A DNA stretch of 64,000 nt from positions 4,644,501-4,708,500 of the forward strand of contig NZ_CP134772.1 in the NCBI RefSeq assembly GCF_031882575.1, read 5' to 3'. Each line of letters opens with the position of its first letter. Position 1 is the first letter of the stretch. The notes under the pieces were generated by a model that was not told the origin of the DNA, did not search any database, and saw only the letters and a list, made by a program, of their open reading frames with translations. Positions 1 to 8,802 of the stretch are shown one piece after another. The stretch is from Pseudomonas sp. VD-NE ins (GTDB taxonomy: Bacteria > Pseudomonadota > Gammaproteobacteria > Pseudomonadales > Pseudomonadaceae). The translations under genes and the position numbers were made by a program.

Positions 1-67
1 CCTGTCGATCCACGATCGTCGCCACACACGGCATTCCCTCATCAGACATGACGTTGTGGAGATAAGC

Positions 68-535
68 ATGCCAATGGACCGCAAAGAGTGGGTACAACGC
101 TTCCCCGAATTCCTTGTCGAGGCCGAGCAACTCCTGGCCAAGTCCGAAGAATGCCTCAGCCATCTGCAACTGATCAGCAATGACAAGGACGCCATCGAGT
201 GCATGCTCGGTACCCTCCTCAAACTCGCACGCCGGGCCGAAGCCTTGGCGCTTGAGGCAATTTCCGAGTTTTCCCTGCACATCTACAGCCTGCTCAATCT
301 GAGCCAGGATCACGTCGACCTCCACGAACAGGCCCTGGATGCTTTGCAGGATTGCTTCACGCTGATGGCCTGGCAACTGGAACTGGTCGATCAGAAAACC
401 GGGCAACTGAGCCTCGATGAAAGCGAACAGGCTTCGCTGATTGAAGCGCTTGCCTTTCAAGTCGGGCAAAGCCAGCTTCAGCCGCCGCTTGCGGGCAAAC
501 GTTTGCTCCAACTGCCCTACCCGGGACAGGCCTGA
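68..535 (+). CDS. Small helical protein of unknown function
   Basis: I do not recognise this 155-residue protein. It is rich in Leu, Ala, Glu and Gln and looks entirely helical, with no signal peptide or membrane segment. A central stretch (MLGTLLKLARRAEAL, about residues 43-57) vaguely recalls a four-helix Hpt-like bundle, but the phosphorylatable His context is not evident, so that is only a guess. The ATG at 68 is chosen because GGAG lies six bases upstream; an in-frame GTG at 56 overlaps that ribosome-binding site. It lies before a two-component pair but is separated from it by almost 500 bases, so co-transcription is doubtful. Confidence 0.7.
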   Translation: MPMDRKEWVQRFPEFLVEAEQLLAKSEECLSHLQLISNDKDAIECMLGTLLKLARRAEALALEAISEFSLHIYSLLNLSQDHVDLHEQALDALQDCFTLMAWQLELVDQKTGQLSLDESEQASLIEALAFQVGQSQLQPPLAGKRLLQLPYPGQA

Positions 536-1023
536 GCAGCACGCTGCGCCCACACGGGTACTTCCCATGCAAAACGTTGAATGTCGTAATTGAATAGTTC
601 ATACCTGCCAGCGACAAATCGAATTAAATAATCAGCTCTGACAGCCACGAATATTTTCTGCCGGCCTCAGGGTTTGCCTGTGTCTCAAGAAGCACAACTT
701 CAGACAAAACCGACATCCCGCCGAAAACAACAAATCGACTTTTTCCATTATGGAACTTGCGTCCAATCTCATGTACTTCCTGACTCAATGGACATATATA
801 GCAAACGCGACCAACGGTATCTTAAGTGGTATTATGCCGCCCACTAGTTGCTTTCAAATTAATGGCACAGTGATTTCATGGATAGCTATCCACTGAAGTT
901 GGCGGTCAATACGTTTACTGAACCGCGTTGAAATCAATAAGATAATTGACAGCATTTTCAGACAGAGACCCGCCCGCCTCCGGCCGGTCTGCCCGCAGCG
1001 AACATCCATTGGCTCCATCCGTT
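536..1023. other. Intergenic region upstream of the sensor kinase
   Basis: This stretch of about 490 bases is visibly more AT-rich than its surroundings and holds no convincing gene. A 48-codon ATG frame at 750-896 has no ribosome-binding site and resembles nothing I know. AT-rich patches around 790-800 and 930-945 could serve as -10 regions for the downstream kinase, but I cannot place a promoter confidently. No obvious terminator follows the preceding gene. Confidence 0.5.
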
Positions 1024-1917
1024 ATGTACGCCAGCCTCAAGTCAATCACTACATGGCCACCCTCCCGGGAAAATGCACGCCGGTTCACACTCATACTGTG
1101 TGTCGCAGCAACGCTCGGCAGCCTGCTGACCTACGGTTTTTCGACACACCTTAGCCTGGGCTTGCTGCTGCTCAATATCGCCGCTACTGCGTGTGTCTGG
1201 GTGCAATATCGACTGTCACGCAAATCCATCAAATTTCAGCCACAGGAACTCGCTGACCGCTTGCTGGAAGTCCAGGAAAACGAACGCCATCGCCTCAGCC
1301 GCGAACTGCATGACGATATCGGCCAGTTGCTGACCGCCGCCAAATTGCAGAGCGAGTGGCTCAAGCGCCGCATGCCGGATGACTTGCACGAGCAATGCAC
1401 GGCGTTGTGCGACACCCTGGAAGAAACCCTCGACAAGGTGCGCGACGTTTCGGCCATTCTCAATCCACGCCAGTTGACCAGCCTGGGGCTTGAAGCCAGC
1501 CTGCGCGCGCATCTGCTCAAGACATTGACCAACACCAGTGTGCACTGGAGCCTTGATTGCCAGCAGCGCCTCAACGGTATCCCGGAAGAAATGGCGGTCG
1601 CCGCCTTCCGTATTACCCAGGAGGCGGTGACCAATACCCTGCGTCACGCGCAGGCGAAAAATCTGGTGATACGCGTGCAACGTCTGCCAAAAGGGCTGAC
1701 GCTGCTGATCAGCGATGACGGTCTGGGTTTCGCCCCGGCTGCCAATCCCGGTCGCGAAGGACAACGAGGCATGGCCGGAATGGCCGAACGAATCGAGCAA
1801 CTGGGCGGCACTCTGAACGTCATCAGCGAGCCGGGCAAAGGCACTCAAATCGAAGCACTCTTCCCCTGGGCGCCTCGCGCACTCGAGCGGGCCAGTACGA
1901 ATAAGGTTATGCGTTGA
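1024..1917 (+). CDS. Sensor histidine kinase, NarX/HisKA_3 type
   Basis: A 297-residue membrane-anchored kinase of the NarX/UhpB subfamily. Two hydrophobic segments near residues 20-60 are followed by the HisKA_3 box ELHDDIGQ, with the phosphorylatable His near residue 96, then an ATPase domain with ITQEAVTNTLRHA (N box) and DDGLGF (G1). The ATG at 1024 is preferred; a TTG at 946 would add 26 unremarkable residues. The sensory part is minimal, with only a short periplasmic loop, so the stimulus may be membrane-based or supplied by a partner. Its stop overlaps the start of the LuxR-type regulator by four bases, so the two are translationally coupled and almost certainly cognate. Signal and targets are unknown. 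Confidence 0.9.
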   Translation: MYASLKSITTWPPSRENARRFTLILCVAATLGSLLTYGFSTHLSLGLLLLNIAATACVWVQYRLSRKSIKFQPQELADRLLEVQENERHRLSRELHDDIGQLLTAAKLQSEWLKRRMPDDLHEQCTALCDTLEETLDKVRDVSAILNPRQLTSLGLEASLRAHLLKTLTNTSVHWSLDCQQRLNGIPEEMAVAAFRITQEAVTNTLRHAQAKNLVIRVQRLPKGLTLLISDDGLGFAPAANPGREGQRGMAGMAERIEQLGGTLNVISEPGKGTQIEALFPWAPRALERASTNKVMR

Positions 1918-2573
1918 CTTGCAACTTACTTCTGGTGGATGACCACTCGCTGATCAGGGCCGGCGTGCGCGCTCTTGTGCTGGATATTCCCGGTTACGCG
2001 GTGATTGGCGAGGCCAATGACGGTTCGCAGCTGCTCGAAATGGTCGAGCAACTGAGTCCGGATATCGTGTTGCTGGATATCTCCATGAAAGAAACCGGTG
2101 GCCTGGAGGCCCTGCAACGGCTCAAGCGAGTGCGCCCGCAGAGCAAGGTGCTGATCCTGTCGATGCACACCGATCCGGCGCTGATCATGCAGGCACTCGA
2201 GTCCGGCGCCCACGGCTACCTGCTCAAGGATACGACGGCCACCGAGCTCGAACATGCACTGGAAGCCTTGCGCAACAACGAGCGCTACCTGAGCCCGGCC
2301 ATCGCTCATACCGTGATCAATCAGGCCCTGACCCGGAATCAGAAGCAGCAGCCGGAAATCGCCGACTCGCACAATCTGACCGCCCGACAACTGGAAATCC
2401 TGCGCTTGATCGTGCGGGGCAAATCCACCCGGGAAATCGCCAATGGCCTGGGGTTGAGCATCAAGACTGTCGAGACCCACCGCTCACAGATCATGAAGCG
2501 CCTGCAAATCTACGACGTGGCAGGCCTGGTGCTGTTCGCTGTACGCGAACAGATCATCAGCCTGGACGACTGA
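1914..2573 (+). CDS. NarL/FixJ-family response regulator
   Basis: A 219-residue DNA-binding response regulator. The receiver domain (about 1-120) has the acidic pair DD at residues 9-10, the phospho-acceptor Asp near 55 in LLDIS, and Lys in LLKDT. The C-terminal LuxR-type helix-turn-helix is seen in LTARQLEILRLIVRGKSTRE and the following IKTVETHRSQIMKRL. The start is a TTG within a TTGA overlap with the kinase stop; a later GTG would remove the first strand of the receiver. It is presumably phosphorylated by the kinase immediately upstream. Its 3' end runs 17 bases into the convergent lipid kinase gene. Confidence 0.92.
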   Translation: MTCNLLLVDDHSLIRAGVRALVLDIPGYAVIGEANDGSQLLEMVEQLSPDIVLLDISMKETGGLEALQRLKRVRPQSKVLILSMHTDPALIMQALESGAHGYLLKDTTATELEHALEALRNNERYLSPAIAHTVINQALTRNQKQQPEIADSHNLTARQLEILRLIVRGKSTREIANGLGLSIKTVETHRSQIMKRLQIYDVAGLVLFAVREQIISLDD

Positions 2574-3474
2574 CCGATCCGGCGCGACTCAACAATGGAG
2601 AGTGCTCCGGCAAATGCACACGCAACGCCGCCGGACGCGCTTCAAATCGCATACTGTCACCTTCCAGCGGCTCGCCATCAAGGTTGATGCAAAGTCCTTC
2701 GGCCACCTTGATTTCGACCCATGGCAAACGGGTTCGAACAAACATGTTATCGATCCCGAAACCATCACTGAGCAGCGTCTTCAACGTGCCCACCAACTCC
2801 TGTGGCGCCGGCAGGATGCTGATATCAAGCAACCCGTCATCGGCCAGCGCCTCCGGGCACAATACGTGCCCACCGCCGGCCTGACGACCGTTGCCGATGC
2901 CCAATGCCAACAGCTCACCACGCCAGTGAAAATCCGGCCCCTGAAGTTCGCCATAAGCAGCATGCAGCTCGCTGAACCGAGACAGGCCAGTGAACAGATA
3001 GGCTGCACCGCCGAGTACTTTTTTCAGATCCTCGGACGTATTGGCCGTGACCTGGCTGCCGAAACCACCGGTGGCCATATTGAGGAAAATCTGCCCGCCC
3101 ACTTCACCCAGATCAATAGCGCGCGGCGGTACATCGAGCAGCTCAAGGGCTTCGGCAGGCTCCAATGGCACGCCGGCTGCGCGGGAAAAATCGTTGGCAG
3201 TGCCCAAAGGCAAAAGGACCAGACTGGCTTTGCCCGGATGCGCCGCGAGTGCTTCGGCGATGTCGCGCAACGTGCCATCTCCACCGCCGGCGATAATCTT
3301 TGTGTAGCCGTCCGCCAAGGCTTGCTCCACCCAACGCTGAGCATCCCCTGCCTCCCACGTCAGACGCACGGCCAGCTCCCAGCCTTGCTTGCGCTTGTCC
3401 TCGACGGCGGTGCGTACCGCCTCGTTGAGTGCCTGCTTGCCATGCAGAATCAACAGCGCCCGGCGTTCACTCAT
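2557..3474 (-). CDS. yegS: Lipid kinase, YegS/diacylglycerol kinase family
   Basis: A 305-residue cytoplasmic kinase of the DAGK catalytic family, expected to phosphorylate a membrane lipid (YegS of E. coli acts on phosphatidylglycerol in vitro). The nucleotide-binding motif GGGDGTLRDIAEAL lies near residue 70 and is followed by LPLGTANDFSR, both diagnostic of the family; GIGNGRQAGGG and NLDGEPLEG complete the C-terminal domain. The ATG at 3474 is preferred over upstream frames because GGAG sits seven bases before it. It appears monocistronic and converges with the response regulator, overlapping its end by 17 bases. Confidence 0.9.
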   Translation of the reverse strand: MSERRALLILHGKQALNEAVRTAVEDKRKQGWELAVRLTWEAGDAQRWVEQALADGYTKIIAGGGDGTLRDIAEALAAHPGKASLVLLPLGTANDFSRAAGVPLEPAEALELLDVPPRAIDLGEVGGQIFLNMATGGFGSQVTANTSEDLKKVLGGAAYLFTGLSRFSELHAAYGELQGPDFHWRGELLALGIGNGRQAGGGHVLCPEALADDGLLDISILPAPQELVGTLKTLLSDGFGIDNMFVRTRLPWVEIKVAEGLCINLDGEPLEGDSMRFEARPAALRVHLPEHSPLLSRAGSVSRPG

Positions 3475-3786
3475 CTCATCACTCCAAAATCCGATCGGTT
3501 GAGTCATCTTGACCACTGCCGCACGTAAAAAAGCCGTCGGCCTCACAATTAATTCATCCTTCGGACCGAGACGTCCTACACGGCGGTATTTTTTCTTACA
3601 AAACATGCGGAATCGGCTTAATTGACCCGGCTCAAGCATTGGGTCACCGTGTGCTGGCGGTATCGATCTTCAATCCAATACACAAGGACGTGCATGTAAT
3701 GAGTGGATACACCCCCAGGGCTCTTGCCAGTTCGAGAGCTGGAAAAGCTTGCAAGCGAACAATTGAAACAACCGGTGGATGCTTCC
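3475..3786. other. Divergent intergenic region
   Basis: About 310 bases between the lipid kinase and the small membrane protein. It should contain the promoters of both. A T-rich run around 3585-3600 is visible, but I find no repeat, terminator or RNA gene. A 33-codon frame from ATG 3699 exists and has no recognisable product. Confidence 0.5.
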
Positions 3787-4095
3787 ATGCCAAGTCATGA
3801 AGCCAGAATGCCAGTGAGTCCCGTTGGCCCCCTCGTCGAAAGTCGCGCGAAGCAGAAGTCCGATTTCAAAAACAGCACCAGAACCACTGGAGAAGTTGAT
3901 ATGGAACCCCGAGTTACCGAGCTGGAAACCCATCTCAAATACCTTCGACGGGACATGGACGAAATCCGCGGTGACGTCAGAACGATCAAGCACCGGCTTG
4001 CCTACTCGGCGGGTGCAACAGCGGTAGTGTTGGGCCTGCTGGGTTGGGTGGCCAATAGCCGATTCGATCAGCTTGTGACATTGATCAGCAATTAA
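3787..4095 (+). CDS. Small coiled-coil, tail-anchored membrane protein
   Basis: A predicted 102-residue protein with a Pro/Ser-rich N terminus containing MPVSPVGPLVESR, a charged coiled-coil (VTELETHLKYLRRDMDEI, followed by more heptad-like residues), and one hydrophobic segment (AGATAVVLGLLGWVA) near the C terminus. This resembles small Pseudomonas proteins of XhlA-like architecture often found beside phage or toxin genes, though none are present here. The start is uncertain: ATG 3787 has only a weak GGTGGA upstream, while ATG 3901 has a good GGAG and would give just the coiled coil and anchor (64 residues). Function unknown. Confidence 0.6.
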   Translation: MPSHEARMPVSPVGPLVESRAKQKSDFKNSTRTTGEVDMEPRVTELETHLKYLRRDMDEIRGDVRTIKHRLAYSAGATAVVLGLLGWVANSRFDQLVTLISN

Positions 4096-4154
4096 GTGAT
4101 GAGTCATTGCAGGCGCCGCCCGAGCCAGCCGACGCCTGCATTTGCACGACGTGA

Positions 4155-5381
4155 TCAGCCCAGCAGGTCACTCAGCGGAATGAAGACCACTTGGTCTCCT
4201 TCGTTCAGCGTGCGACCTTCCAGCACTTCGACCAATCCATCTGCCCACGCCGCGCTACGCAGCACGCCCGAACTCTGGTTGCGGTAAATAGTCGCCCGTC
4301 CTTGCTCGAGACGGCCTCGCAAGTACTCACGACGATTGCCTGGCACCGGCCAGTCAAAACCTGCCGGCACGGTGAACTTCAGCGGCTCGACATCCCGCAC
4401 GCCCTGACGGCGTAACAGGTAGGGTCGAGTGAGCAGCGCAAAGGTCACCAATGTCGACGCCGGATTTCCTGGCAAGCCAATGACCGGCACGCGGCGGAAA
4501 TGGCCGAACGTCAGCGGTTTTCCAGGCTTGATCGCCAGTTTCCAAAGGGCAAGCTCGCCCTCCTCGCGCAAGGCGACACCGAGAAAATCCGCCTCACCTA
4601 CCGACACCCCCCCCGTGGAAAGAATCAGGTCAACATCCTGCAACTCCGCCAGACGGGTACGGGTAGTGGCCAGATCATCCGGAAGAATACCGGCATCGAT
4701 CACTTCACAGCCCAGTCGTTGCAGCCAACTGCACAGCAACACCCGATTGCTGTTGTATATCTGACCGGGCCCCAGTGCCTGGCCCGGTTCGACCAATTCA
4801 TCGCCGGTGGAAATCACCGCGACTCGAACCTTGCGCACGACCTTCAACCCGGCACAACCCAACGATGCGGCCAGCCCCTGCTCTATCGGACCCAAGCGGG
4901 TGCCGGCGGGCAGGATCAGCTCACCGACAGTGGTTTCCTGGCCTTGCGGACGGATGTTCTGCCCCGCCTTCATCGGTTCGAGGAAACGCACCTGTTCATC
5001 GGCTTGTACCTCAGCGTTTTCCTGCATTTCCACGCAATCAGCACCCGCCGGCACCGGAGCCCCGGTGAAAATCCGTGCACAGGTACGCGGCTTCAGCGGT
5101 TCGGGGGATTGCCCGGCAAACACCTTCTGACTGACCGGCATCGGTTCGCCCGTCCAGTCGGCCAGATTCAGCGCATAACCGTCCATGGCACTGTTCGGCC
5201 ACGGCGGCAGATCCAGCGTCGAAATCAGGTCTTCGCTCAGTACCCGCCCCTGAACCTGAGCCAGAGGCAAATATTCATGCTCGACAATGGGCGAGGCTTC
5301 AGCCATTTCGAGCAGGCGCGTCAACGCCACCTCGACCGGCATCAGTGCCCCGGTCTTGCCCGGCTTACCCACGGGATTCAC
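4155..5381 (-). CDS. moeA: Molybdopterin molybdenumtransferase MoeA
   Basis: A 408-residue cytoplasmic enzyme inserting molybdate into adenylylated molybdopterin, the last step of Mo-molybdopterin synthesis. Family motifs are present in order: PPWPNSAMDGYAL near residue 60, IFTGAPVPAGAD, VISTGDELVEPGQ, STGGVSVGEAD and LPGNPAST. Length matches the family (about 400). The GTG start at 5381 aligns with the known MoeA N terminus; an ATG at 5342 is possible. The gene overlaps the end of moaB by 17 bases, so the two form an operon, and mobA is divergent upstream. Together they cover metal insertion and guanylylation of the cofactor. Confidence 0.95.
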   Translation of the reverse strand: MNPVGKPGKTGALMPVEVALTRLLEMAEASPIVEHEYLPLAQVQGRVLSEDLISTLDLPPWPNSAMDGYALNLADWTGEPMPVSQKVFAGQSPEPLKPRTCARIFTGAPVPAGADCVEMQENAEVQADEQVRFLEPMKAGQNIRPQGQETTVGELILPAGTRLGPIEQGLAASLGCAGLKVVRKVRVAVISTGDELVEPGQALGPGQIYNSNRVLLCSWLQRLGCEVIDAGILPDDLATTRTRLAELQDVDLILSTGGVSVGEADFLGVALREEGELALWKLAIKPGKPLTFGHFRRVPVIGLPGNPASTLVTFALLTRPYLLRRQGVRDVEPLKFTVPAGFDWPVPGNRREYLRGRLEQGRATIYRNQSSGVLRSAAWADGLVEVLEGRTLNEGDQVVFIPLSDLLG

Positions 5382-5904
5382 AAGGCGCCGCCTGCTTCAA
5401 ATGAGTGACGAAATTGCATGGGCGGTGACGCGCGTCCAACTGCTCGCCCAGGATGCCATCCCAACCGGTGCGCACGGCATTGGTTGAACCCGGCAAGCAG
5501 CAAACCAGCGTGCCATTGGCCAGGCCCGCCAGCGCACGGGACTGCACGGTCGAGGTCCCGATATCGGCGACCGAAATCTGCCGGAACAACTCACCAAACC
5601 CGTCGACCTGTTTGTCCAGCAGGCAGGCAACGGCTTCCGGTGTGCTGTCGCGACCGGTGAAACCAGTACCGCCGGTGATCAGCACAACCTGCACCACATC
5701 GTCGGCAATCCAGGTGGCGACTTGCGCGCGAATTTTGTAGAGGTCATCTTTGAGCAGAACCCGCTGCGCCAGAAAATGACCCGCCGCCGTCAAGCGGTCG
5801 ACGAAGACCTGGCCTGAGGTGTCGGTTTCCAGGGTTCGGGTGTCACTGACTGTCAGTACCGCAATATTGAGCGGCACGAAAGGTACATCAGCCTTGGCTT
5901 TCAT
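5365..5904 (-). CDS. moaB: Molybdenum cofactor biosynthesis protein MoaB
   Basis: A 179-residue MoaB/Mog-fold protein, which in this family adenylylates molybdopterin before metal insertion. The fold signature is clear: AVLTVSDTRTLETDTSG near residue 20, VLITGGTGFTGRDSTPEAV in the middle, and CCLPGSTNAVRTGWDGI towards the C terminus. It is the first gene of a moaB-moeA operon and is transcribed divergently from mobA, with about 80 bases between the starts. The short intergenic region contains a TTATAT element that could serve as a -10 for one direction. Confidence 0.95.
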   Translation of the reverse strand: MKAKADVPFVPLNIAVLTVSDTRTLETDTSGQVFVDRLTAAGHFLAQRVLLKDDLYKIRAQVATWIADDVVQVVLITGGTGFTGRDSTPEAVACLLDKQVDGFGELFRQISVADIGTSTVQSRALAGLANGTLVCCLPGSTNAVRTGWDGILGEQLDARHRPCNFVTHLKQAAPCESRG

Positions 5905-5985
5905 AGGCTCGTCCAGTTGTAGGAGAAACAGCCCGGTGTTATATCACAGCGCCCCATTTTTTCGCCGCCCCACTGGAGAGCTGCC

Positions 5986-6588
5986 ATGACCCTCGATACG
6001 CAACTGCCCGCCTGCTCCATTCTGCTCCTCGCAGGCGGACGCGGCCAACGCATGGGCGGTCAGGACAAAGGCTTGATCGAGTGGCTGGGCGAGCCGTTGA
6101 TTGTGCACTTGCAGCGCAAGGTCCGCGGGCTGACCGACGATCTGATCATCTCCTGCAACCGTAATCGCGAGCGTTACGCGCCGTTTGCCGATCAATTGGT
6201 GGTCGATGACGAGGGCGATTTTCCAGGGCCATTGGCCGGCATTCGTGCAGGCTTGAAAGCTGCGCGCCATACGCACCTTCTTGTTTTACCCTGTGATGTC
6301 CCGCGAATTGATGCGGCATTACTGCAAAGCATGCGCGAAGCCGCCAATCAGCATCCTGAAAAACCTTTAATGTTGCGCCATGACGCGCATTGGGAACCGT
6401 TGCTGTGTGTGATTCCGGTGGCCTTGCTAGATGCCTTCGAAAACGCCTGGAACGCCGGTGAACGCAGCCCCGGCCGGGTCATGCGCAATCTCGGCGCCAC
6501 TGCCCTGGAGTGCCCGGACAACGACCCGCGACTAGCCAACCTCAACACCCCCGAACTGTTAAATTCCCACAACACTGTGTCAGACTGA
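5986..6588 (+). CDS. mobA: Molybdenum cofactor guanylyltransferase MobA
   Basis: A 200-residue nucleotidyltransferase that attaches GMP to Mo-molybdopterin to form the bis-MGD cofactor of DMSO-reductase-family enzymes such as nitrate reductase and formate dehydrogenase. The GTP-binding signature [18 protein letters not shown] is near the N terminus, followed by [10 protein letters not shown] and [17 protein letters not shown] precedes the ATG. It is divergent from moaB-moeA. No molybdoenzyme gene lies in the window, so the cofactor serves enzymes encoded elsewhere. Confidence 0.95.
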   Translation: MTLDTQLPACSILLLAGGRGQRMGGQDKGLIEWLGEPLIVHLQRKVRGLTDDLIISCNRNRERYAPFADQLVVDDEGDFPGPLAGIRAGLKAARHTHLLVLPCDVPRIDAALLQSMREAANQHPEKPLMLRHDAHWEPLLCVIPVALLDAFENAWNAGERSPGRVMRNLGATALECPDNDPRLANLNTPELLNSHNTVSD

Positions 6589-6666
6589 CACCATTCAAGG
6601 AACTCTCACGCCTTGTATACGTCTCAAGCTCAGTAACCAAAAGAATTCCCATTCGGAGACACACCC

Positions 6667-6888
6667 ATGACTCAACGGACCCTCGCCACTTTCATGCTCG
6701 CACTGGGCCTTGCCACCCTCGCCGGTTGCTCGTCGCCTACAGTGATCACCTTGAATGACGGTCGCGAAATCCAGGCCGTCGACACCCCGAAATACGATGA
6801 CGATTCGGGCTTCTACGAGTTCAAACAGCTGGACGGCAAAGAAACTCGCATCAACAAGGATCAGGTTCGTACCGTTAAAGAGCTGTAA
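6667..6888 (+). CDS. YgdI/YgdR-family small lipoprotein
   Basis: A 73-residue lipoprotein. The N terminus is a lipoprotein signal peptide with lipobox LAGC (Cys about residue 19), followed by a single small beta-barrel domain containing TLNDGREIQAVDTPKYDDD and ending TRINKDQVRTVKEL. This matches the YgdI/YgdR (DUF903) family, SH3-like lipoproteins of unknown function. GGAG lies eight bases before the ATG. The gene is followed directly by a strong intrinsic terminator, so it is probably transcribed alone as a short mRNA. Confidence 0.9.
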   Translation: MTQRTLATFMLALGLATLAGCSSPTVITLNDGREIQAVDTPKYDDDSGFYEFKQLDGKETRINKDQVRTVKEL

Positions 6889-6912
6889 GCTCTGGGTCGA
6901 TACCGGATACAG

Positions 6913-6940
6913 AAAAGCCCGCATTGATTGCGGGCTTTTT
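6913..6940 (+). terminator. Intrinsic terminator after the YgdI-like lipoprotein gene
   Basis: AAAAGCCCGC and GCGGGCTTTTT flank a seven-base loop and end in a T run. This is a strong rho-independent terminator. It may also work in reverse for the convergent pseudouridine synthase gene. Confidence 0.9.
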
Positions 6941-6967
6941 CATGGGCGCTCGAAAAGTGAGGCGGTT

Positions 6968-7858
6968 TCACCACTGCAGCGTGATCCGGCTCTCGAATTC
7001 GCGCTCCTCACCGGTCACCGGGTCGACAAACCGCAGCCCCTGCGCCAGCAGCTTCAGCGGATTGGCGTAATCGTCCTCGACGTCTTTCAACACCTGCGGA
7101 TAGAACGGATCGTTGCAGATGCTCGCCCCCAGCGCAGTCATGTGGACGCGCAGTTGATGTTTCTTGCCAGTCACCGGAAACAAACCATAGCGCCACAGAT
7201 CGCCATGCTTTTCCCGAACTTCCACCGCCGTTTCGGTATTGCTGGCACCGGCGCCTTCCTGCATGCGGAAAAACGGTTCGCCGTCCACCAGACGACTCTT
7301 GTGTACCAAGGGAAAATCCAGATCTGGCAGCGCCGGTGCAATAGCCTCATAGCGCTTGTCGATCTGCCGCGTGGGGAACAGCGACTGATAAGCCGATCGG
7401 GTTTGCGGATTGGCCGAGAAAATGACCAGTCCCGCTGTGTGCCGGTCGATGCGGTGCAGTGGCACCAGGTGAGGATTGTCCAGGCGACGAATCAGCCTGC
7501 GCAACAAGGTTTGCTCAACGTATTCGCCGGCGGGCGTCACCGGCAGAAAATGCGGCTTGTCAGCCACCACCAGATGTTCGTCTGCATACAGGATCGACTC
7601 GACCACCGGGATCGGTTTTTCGTCCGGCACTTCGCGAAAATAGTGAATCCGCAAGCCTTCCTTGTAAGCCAAATCCACCGATATCGGCTGGCCATGGCCG
7701 TCCAGCACGCGTCCCCGAGCGATGCGGTCCAGCCATTGCTCGCGGTCAATGGCGCGGAAATGCTCGCACAGGCAATCGAGTACGGTCAGCCATTTACCGG
7801 GCGGCAGATAAAGTGTGCTCGCCTGATTCTGAGCAGCAGAGAATGTAGATGTGGACAT
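6968..7858 (-). CDS. RluA-family pseudouridine synthase
   Basis: A 296-residue RNA pseudouridine synthase. The catalytic motif HRIDRHTAGLVIF, with the active-site Asp, is near residue 140; ADKPHFLPVTP precedes it and KKHQLRVHM follows, the usual RluA order. The N-terminal part is a short S4-like region. Members of this subfamily modify 23S rRNA or tRNA; the substrate cannot be told from sequence alone. Start ATG at 7858. It is probably monocistronic and converges on the terminator after the lipoprotein gene. Confidence 0.9.
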   Translation of the reverse strand: MSTSTFSAAQNQASTLYLPPGKWLTVLDCLCEHFRAIDREQWLDRIARGRVLDGHGQPISVDLAYKEGLRIHYFREVPDEKPIPVVESILYADEHLVVADKPHFLPVTPAGEYVEQTLLRRLIRRLDNPHLVPLHRIDRHTAGLVIFSANPQTRSAYQSLFPTRQIDKRYEAIAPALPDLDFPLVHKSRLVDGEPFFRMQEGAGASNTETAVEVREKHGDLWRYGLFPVTGKKHQLRVHMTALGASICNDPFYPQVLKDVEDDYANPLKLLAQGLRFVDPVTGEEREFESRITLQW

Positions 7859-7928
7859 ACGGAAATCGAACCCTCAATACAGGGCGGCATTATCCAGCAG
7901 TGAGGGAAACGAACCTAGCGCAGAATGC

Positions 7929-8246
7929 TCAGGCCGGGATTGTTTTCAGCGCGGCAGCGTCGGTGAATTCCTTGAGCCAGCGCAATACGTCAACTGCATC
8001 CCAGCGGCCCGGATCGTACAAGGCGTAAAGCAATCCCTGATAACCGACCACATCGAGTTGCTTGTGATAACCGGCACGCTGAAACAAGGCCTCGATCTCG
8101 GCAAAGCAGGTATTGAAATGCAGTTTGTTGAAGGGCGTCTTGCCTTCCGTGACCAGCCCGTCCAGGCGCAATTCGAGAACGGCCTCGCGCACCACGTCAA
8201 CCGACATCCGGTTCACGCTGTTCTTCAACTGTTCGACATTGACCAC
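7929..8246 (-). CDS. Unknown protein behind a LexA (SOS) box
   Basis: A 105-residue soluble protein I cannot assign to a family. It is mostly helical, with a charged first half (VDVVREAVLELRLDGLV) and a Trp/Tyr-rich C-terminal part (YALYDPGRWDAVDVLRWL); there is no signal peptide or membrane segment. The GTG start at 8246 has GAGGG seven bases upstream. A near-perfect LexA operator lies 22 bases before the start codon, so the gene is predicted to be induced by DNA damage. No SOS gene with a known function is adjacent, so it appears to be a single-gene SOS unit. Possible roles include replication or division control, but nothing in the sequence proves this. Confidence 0.85.
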   Translation of the reverse strand: MVNVEQLKNSVNRMSVDVVREAVLELRLDGLVTEGKTPFNKLHFNTCFAEIEALFQRAGYHKQLDVVGYQGLLYALYDPGRWDAVDVLRWLKEFTDAAALKTIPA

Positions 8247-8265
8247 GGTTCATCCCTCTGACGCT

Positions 8266-8287
8266 TTACTGTATGAACATACAGTAA
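8266..8287 (-). promoter_or_regulatory. LexA-binding (SOS) box
   Basis: The core CTGTATGAACATACAG (8269-8284) matches the gammaproteobacterial LexA consensus CTGT-N8-ACAG, and the palindrome extends outward to TTACTG/CAGTAA with only the central pair asymmetric. It lies 22 bases upstream of the GTG of the unknown gene at 7929-8246, the correct place to occlude its promoter. The gene on the other side reads away from the site in the same direction, so only one gene is an obvious target. Confidence 0.85.
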
Positions 8288-8356
8288 CCGAACAAAGCGC
8301 AAAATGCCAAGGAATGGATGGCAGCGGCGACCGGCGGGATAAACCGGAAAAGCGGA

Positions 8357-8593
8357 TTAACGCAGAAACGCGACGACTTCATCAGCGCTGAATGGCCAGC
8401 CCAGTTCAGCCCCGGTGTCGATGCGGCGCAACACCGGAATTCGCAGACTGTAAGCTTCGAACCACGTTTCATCGTCAGCGATATCGACCAGTTCAACCAG
8501 CAGGCCATGCTCAACGAAAGGCATCAACTCGGCCTCAGCGACTTCGCACAAATGACACCCAAGGGTGCCGAACAGCTGACATTCAGGAGGCAT
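8357..8593 (-). CDS. Glutaredoxin-family protein (DUF836-like)
   Basis: A 78-residue thioredoxin-fold protein. It begins with a beta strand and the redox motif CHLC at residues 13-16, continues with VELVDIADDE, and contains the cis-Pro loop LRIPVLRR. This corresponds to the small glutaredoxin-like DUF836 family. The motif differs from classical CPYC glutaredoxins, so the partner (glutathione or another thiol) is unknown. It lies upstream of the SOS-box gene on the same strand, but the SOS promoter lies between them, so they need not be co-regulated. Confidence 0.85.
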   Translation of the reverse strand: MPPECQLFGTLGCHLCEVAEAELMPFVEHGLLVELVDIADDETWFEAYSLRIPVLRRIDTGAELGWPFSADEVVAFLR

Positions 8594-8802
8594 GATTGCT
8601 CAACCAAAAAATGAGTGGGCCTATTCTAGGCCGCACCTGAAAACCCGTCGAGCCACCTCCGCCCAAAGGCTCCAGCCCCCCCGACAAAGGCTCACAGGCA
8701 AAACCCTGACGCAAATCAGTCCGCAGAAATACCAATTACGCGATCCTCCCGGTCTTTTTGCCTCTACGCTTGAAAAGCCTGAATCTGACATCGGAGTGTC
8801 CA

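Noticed and set aside
750..896. 48-codon ATG frame in the AT-rich intergenic region
   Set aside because: No ribosome-binding site and no recognisable product; AT-rich sequence makes such frames likely by chance.
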